From: Thermoanaerobaculia bacterium
GTDB lineage: Bacteria > Acidobacteriota > Thermoanaerobaculia > Gp7-AA8
Reading direction: 5' to 3'
NCBI GenBank assembly: GCA_023700825.1
Contig: JAMPYE010000021.1
Coordinates: 1 to 17,953, forward strand
Length of the DNA stretch: 17,953 nt
Positions within the stretch are counted from its first letter, which is position 1, and every line of letters begins with the position of its first letter. Of the stretch, positions 14,760-17,953 are shown piece by piece. The translations under genes were made by a program, and so were the position numbers. The notes under the pieces were generated by a model, which was given only the letters and a program-made list of their open reading frames with translations, made no database searches and had not been told where the DNA came from.

Positions 14760-14823
14760 GGGCGACGCGGTGCGTCGCCCGTTCCTGCGCCGGCAAGCAA
14801 CGGGCGACCCACCAGGTCGCCCG
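14760..14823. repeat. Twin GGGCGAC hairpins
   Basis: Hairpin one is GGGCGACG-CGGTG-CGTCGCCC (14760-14780). Hairpin two is GGGCGACC-CACCA-GGTCGCCC (14802-14822), with one more pair outside. Both have perfect 8-bp stems and five-base loops, are spaced by 21 bases and share the GGGCGAC core with a compensated last pair. This is the appearance of a dispersed palindromic repeat. It lies in the 262-bp gap between the GT2 stop and the radical SAM start. No U-tract follows. Confidence 0.8.
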
Positions 14824-14885
14824 TACGGATGTGATCCCGTCGCTCCGCCGCCAGCTCCGGCCTCGGGCCTGCTCTCGCCTCTCGC

Positions 14886-15857
14886 CTACTCGCCCTTTCC
14901 CGCCGTGACCAACCCCCAGCAGATACCGAAAAAGTAGGTTGCGTGGTGGACCATGAACGCGAAGGGGATGAGGATCCAGGCAGACGGTCGCAACCGGGTC
15001 ACGGCCGCGCCGAGCGCCAGCGTCAAGACGAAGTAGAAGGCCAGCATCCCCGCGGCCACTTTCGGCGCGAAAACCGCCGCCACGCCGAAGATGAGTCCTG
15101 CGAGGAGAAAGGCGATGACCCTCGGGCTTCGGTAGCGCTTCCCCGCGGAGACCAGCAGCCTCCCCGTCTTCACCCTGTAGCGCCAGCGCTGGCGCACATA
15201 TGCTCCCGGGAAGGCACGGCGCCGGTGGGCCACGACGACGCCGTCGTGGAAGACGACGCGCCCGTGGTCCATGAGCAGTTCGACGAGCGCGGTGTCCTCT
15301 CCGATGTACCCGATCTCCGCGTCGAAGCCCCCCACGGCTGCGAACGCCTCGCGGCGCACGACCATATTCACCAGAGCGACGTCGTGAGGCGACCTCAGAT
15401 GGAAGACGCCGCGCCGCGACTCGTGTGCGGCCACGCCGCTCCCGATCCAGCGCGCCGCGAGAAGCGTGTCGGAGATCAGCTCCGCGAAGGTCGAGTCGGC
15501 GGGAGCCGGATCGGGGCCACCAACGGCGAGCACGCCGGGATTGTCGTCGAGAAACGCGGCCGCCCTCTCGAGCCAGTTCTCTGCCGCGAAGGCGTCGTCG
15601 TCGATGAACGCCAGGTACTCCCCTTTTGCTTCGGCGGCCGCCTTGTTCCGCCGGATCGCCGGGTTGCGCTCTTCGACGACGCGCAGCCGAACCCGAGGAT
15701 CCCTGGGCAGCTCGACGCTCCTCCCCGCCACGACGATCAGCTCGAGGAGCCGCGGCCCCTGCGCCAGCACCGCCGCCACCGCGCGCTGCGCGTCGGGGCC
15801 GGGCCGGTCCATCGGAATGATGACCGTGCAGGTGGCTCTGTTCGCGGGTTCGCTCAT
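14886..15857 (-). CDS. GT2-family glycosyltransferase with C-terminal membrane helices
   Basis: A 323-residue inverting GT-A glycosyltransferase anchored in the inner membrane. The GT-A domain spans residues about 10-245, with VIIPMDRPG at the start, a DDD metal/nucleotide motif in YLAFIDDDAF (81-90), GGFD (176-179) and the catalytic-base-type GED (186-188), then HRRR and QRWRYRVKTGR (223-233). Three hydrophobic segments follow at about 247-265, 268-286 and 293-316. It probably elongates a lipid-linked or exported polysaccharide; donor and acceptor are unknown. ATG 15857 has no clear Shine-Dalgarno sequence. A TAAAGT hexamer (four of six -10 matches) lies about 12 bases upstream of it. It is divergent from the other GT2 gene at 15940. 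Confidence 0.9.
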   Translation of the reverse strand: MSEPANRATCTVIIPMDRPGPDAQRAVAAVLAQGPRLLELIVVAGRSVELPRDPRVRLRVVEERNPAIRRNKAAAEAKGEYLAFIDDDAFAAENWLERAAAFLDDNPGVLAVGGPDPAPADSTFAELISDTLLAARWIGSGVAAHESRRGVFHLRSPHDVALVNMVVRREAFAAVGGFDAEIGYIGEDTALVELLMDHGRVVFHDGVVVAHRRRAFPGAYVRQRWRYRVKTGRLLVSAGKRYRSPRVIAFLLAGLIFGVAAVFAPKVAAGMLAFYFVLTLALGAAVTRLRPSAWILIPFAFMVHHATYFFGICWGLVTAGKGE

Positions 15858-15939
15858 CTGGACTGTGGTACTTTAAACGACAGCCTCGGAGCGCGGCGAA
15901 AGGATTCGACGCGCCAATCTCAGATCGCACGAGGAGCCG
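15858..15939. promoter_or_regulatory. Divergent promoter region between two GT2 genes
   Basis: The 82-bp gap between the divergent start codons must hold both promoters. The only AT-rich patch is TACTTTAAACG (15869-15879). It offers TAAAGT on the minus strand and TTTAAA-type hexamers on both strands. No convincing -35 is seen. Close spacing suggests the two glycosyltransferases are co-regulated. Confidence 0.4.
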
Positions 15940-17136
15940 TTGAAGCTCGTCATCCAGATTCCCGCCTACAACGAAGAAGCGACCATCGCCCGCACGCTCG
16001 CCGATCTCCCGAAACGGATCGATGGCTTCAGCCGGATCGAGACGCTCGTCATCGACGACGGCTCGACTGACGGTACCGTTGCCGCGGCCCGCAAAGCCGG
16101 GGCGGACCACATCGTTCGCCTCGTCAGCAATCGCGGCCTCGCCACCGCCTTCGTCGCCGGCATCGACGCCTCGCTGCGCCTCGGCGCCGACGTAATCGTC
16201 AACACCGACGGCGACAACCAGTACGTCGGGGCCGACATCGCGAAGGTCGTCAAGCCGATCGTCGACGGCGCGGCAGAGGTCGTCATCGGCGATCGCGACG
16301 TGCAGAACTCACCGCACATGGGCCCGGTGAAGAAGGTGCTGCAGAAGGTCGGGAGCTGGGCCGTCGGGCTCGCATCCGGCGTCGACGTGCCCGACGCGAC
16401 GAGCGGCATGCGCGCCTTCTCGCGCGACGCCGCGTATCAGATCAACGTCTTCAACCCCTTCACCTACACGCTCGAGACGATCATCCAGGCCGGCAACCGC
16501 AACTTCGGCCTGCAGTCGGTCGTCGTCGGCACGAACGCGCCGACGCGCCCGTCACGCCTCTACCGCGGGATTGCGAGCTACGTGCGGAAGTCGATCGTGA
16601 CGATCTTCCGCGTCTACGCGCTCTACAAGCCGCTGAAGACGTTCTCGCTCATCGGCGCGCTTCTCTTCCTCACGGGTGCAGCGATCGGCGCGCGCTTCCT
16701 CTGGTTCTACCTGACGGAGGGCTCTGCGGGGCACATCCAGTCGCTGATCCTCGCCTCGGTGCTGCTGATCTCCGGCTTCCAGACCGGGCTGATCGGTCTA
16801 CTCGCCGACCTGATCTCGGTCAATCGGAAGCTCTCCGAAGAGATCCTCATCCGCCAGAAGAAGCTGGACCCGAAGGGCCTGACGAATCGGCCGGGCAAGG
16901 AGCGCGACAAGCATCACCACGCGCGCCGGGGCCGTGTCGAGCGAGAGCAGCCCGCCGATCAGATCGAGACACAGTGGGTCTGGCTGATCGACGAGGCGAA
17001 GCTCGACGCACCGCGCGACGAGACGCAGCCCGCCGAGGCGGCTCCGACCGGTCCATCGCGGAGACGACGGCGGCGGAGACGGCGTCCCGGAGGGCCTCAC
17101 GGCACCAACAGCCCGTCCACGCCGGACGAGGTCTAG
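15940..17136 (+). CDS. DPM1/ArnC-like GT2 polyprenyl-phosphate glycosyltransferase with Arg-rich tail
   Basis: A 398-residue membrane-associated GT2. The catalytic domain (1-225) has IQIPAYNEEATI (5-16), VIDDGSTDGT (37-46), the metal-binding NTDGDNQY (88-95) and DATSGMRAFSRDAA (152-165). These are the phrases of dolichol/undecaprenyl-phosphate sugar transferases. Helices at about 235-257 and 264-292 follow. Such enzymes load a sugar on a polyprenyl phosphate for transfer across the membrane. The C-terminal 80-90 residues are unusual: charged, probably disordered, with HHH (325-327) and nine consecutive arginines near residues 374-382. The start is TTG 15940, with GAGGAG just three bases upstream (short spacing); the family N-terminus fits it exactly. 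It converges on the hydrolase gene. Confidence 0.9.
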   Translation: MKLVIQIPAYNEEATIARTLADLPKRIDGFSRIETLVIDDGSTDGTVAAARKAGADHIVRLVSNRGLATAFVAGIDASLRLGADVIVNTDGDNQYVGADIAKVVKPIVDGAAEVVIGDRDVQNSPHMGPVKKVLQKVGSWAVGLASGVDVPDATSGMRAFSRDAAYQINVFNPFTYTLETIIQAGNRNFGLQSVVVGTNAPTRPSRLYRGIASYVRKSIVTIFRVYALYKPLKTFSLIGALLFLTGAAIGARFLWFYLTEGSAGHIQSLILASVLLISGFQTGLIGLLADLISVNRKLSEEILIRQKKLDPKGLTNRPGKERDKHHHARRGRVEREQPADQIETQWVWLIDEAKLDAPRDETQPAEAAPTGPSRRRRRRRRRPGGPHGTNSPSTPDEV

Positions 17137-17162
17137 TTGGTAGCGACGACGGCGTCCGGCCG

Positions 17163-17192
17163 TAGCGCGGAGGCGGAACGCTTCCGCGGCTA
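17163..17192. terminator. Hairpin between convergent genes
   Basis: CGCGGAGGCG (17166-17175) and CGCTTCCGCG (17179-17188) pair over ten positions around a GAA loop, with one G-U pair in the plus-strand RNA. TAG/CTA extends the stem past a bulged base. It lies between the stops of the GT2 and hydrolase genes and may end both transcripts. There is no T-run on the minus strand and only a weak one on the plus strand. Confidence 0.5.
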
Positions 17193-17205
17193 GAGGCTCC
17201 TTCGT

Positions 17206-17953
17206 CTAGTCGTCGTCGTCCGACGGGGTCCAGCTGTGGATGAACTGGCGCGTGATCGCCATGGCGAGGCGCAGCTCTCGCGGCACGTGAATCAGCGGGT
17301 GGATCGCGCCAAAGGTGTGCGTCGCCGACTCGATCACCACCATCGCGGCGTTGTGAGCTTCCTCGTGGATCACGGTCGCTTCGTCGACGGGCACCGACTC
17401 GTCGGCGGTCCCGTGAAGGACGAGCATCGGCAACCGGAGCTCGCCGAGCGCCCGCCGCAGGTCGAGACGGTCGCGGTGGGCGTCGAGATCGTCGAGCAGC
17501 CGCGTCGAAATCCGCATCTTCTGCTTCGTACGCGCGTTCTCGACCTCGAGGAAACCATCGCGCCGCCAGCCGGCAATCGTCGCGGCGTCCCAGCGACACA
17601 GCTCCGAGATCGAGCTCCAGGTGATCACGCCGGTCACGCCCTGGATCTCGCGCGCTCCGAGGATCGCGATCGCGCCCCCGCGCGAATGCCCGAAGATGAA
17701 GAGCGGTAGCGCGCCGAGGCCGTCGAAGGCTCGCGCGTGGGCGACGACGCTCGCGAGGTCGGCGAGCTGCGTCGAGTAGGTGTCGTCCGCGAAGAGGTCG
17801 AGCCGGTCGAACGCCTCGGAGCCCTCGGTGATGCCGCAGCGCGACATGTCGAAGCGGCACGACGCGATGTGCGAGCCGGCGAGCGACTCGCTCGTCCACG
17901 GGAAGAAACCCCAGTCCTTGAACCCCTTGAAGCCGTGAATCGTGACGACCAGA
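17206..17953 (-). CDS. Alpha/beta-hydrolase (dienelactone-hydrolase/S9-like), 5' end outside window
   Basis: The last 248 codons or so of a leftward alpha/beta-hydrolase; the frame is open to the right edge and begins LVVTIHGFKGFKDWGFFPW, the oxyanion-hole region of the fold. The nucleophile elbow is GHSRGG. The acid is the Asp of LHGTADESVPV and the His lies in ATHTFGAIHP, so the catalytic triad is complete. This pattern fits cytoplasmic esterases or small peptidase-like hydrolases of unknown substrate. The C-terminus is four consecutive Asp. An in-frame ATG at 17847 exists but would remove the oxyanion-hole strand, so the real start lies beyond the window. It converges on the GT2 gene. Confidence 0.87.
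   Translation of the reverse strand, partial: LVVTIHGFKGFKDWGFFPWTSESLAGSHIASCRFDMSRCGITEGSEAFDRLDLFADDTYSTQLADLASVVAHARAFDGLGALPLFIFGHSRGGAIAILGAREIQGVTGVITWSSISELCRWDAATIAGWRRDGFLEVENARTKQKMRISTRLLDDLDAHRDRLDLRRALGELRLPMLVLHGTADESVPVDEATVIHEEAHNAAMVVIESATHTFGAIHPLIHVPRELRLAMAITRQFIHSWTPSDDDD

Overview
This is a high-GC bacterial chromosomal window with ordinary housekeeping and cell-envelope genes and an unusually rich set of intergenic palindromic repeats. I see no phage, plasmid, transposase or CRISPR hallmark. The organism cannot be fixed from sequence alone. GC-rich codon use, mixed ATG/GTG/TTG starts, a monomeric NADP-isocitrate dehydrogenase and dispersed heptamer and hairpin repeats would suit a soil or sediment bacterium such as a member of Acidobacteriota; that is a weak inference.

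Left part (1-7395). A stretch of about 400 bases with no supportable gene is followed by a rightward MFS exporter. Next come a 73-bp near-perfect palindrome, a rightward PEBP/YbhB-like protein, and a terminator-like hairpin where it converges on a leftward monomeric isocitrate dehydrogenase with a complete active-site set. The dehydrogenase is divergent from a rightward 739-residue membrane protein fused to a spermidine-synthase-like domain.

Middle (7396-9084). A leftward tRNA-Glu(CTC) has its own promoter-like sequence and a strong intrinsic terminator. Upstream of it lies a leftward AdiC/PotE-type amino acid or polyamine transporter.

Right-centre block (9261-15857), all leftward. In order along the window: radical SAM/SPASM protein, DECR2-like short-chain reductase, GT4 glycosyltransferase, HTATIP2-like NAD(P)-binding protein, a second radical SAM/SPASM protein and a GT2 glycosyltransferase with C-terminal membrane helices. 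The genes do not overlap. Five consecutive gaps are 171-180 bp and the sixth is 262 bp. Every gap holds a palindrome or repeat of a different kind: two inverted heptanucleotide-repeat elements, a four-hairpin array on a shared GCNNAAGC scaffold, twin GGGCGAC hairpins, a 24-bp direct repeat and a simple GC hairpin. This is the most unusual feature of the window.

Right end (15940-17953). A rightward DPM1/ArnC-like polyprenyl-phosphate glycosyltransferase carries a basic tail with nine consecutive arginines. It converges, across a hairpin, on a leftward alpha/beta hydrolase cut by the window edge. Three glycosyltransferases and two radical SAM enzymes suggest envelope glycan or lipid-linked sugar work, but no complete pathway is visible.
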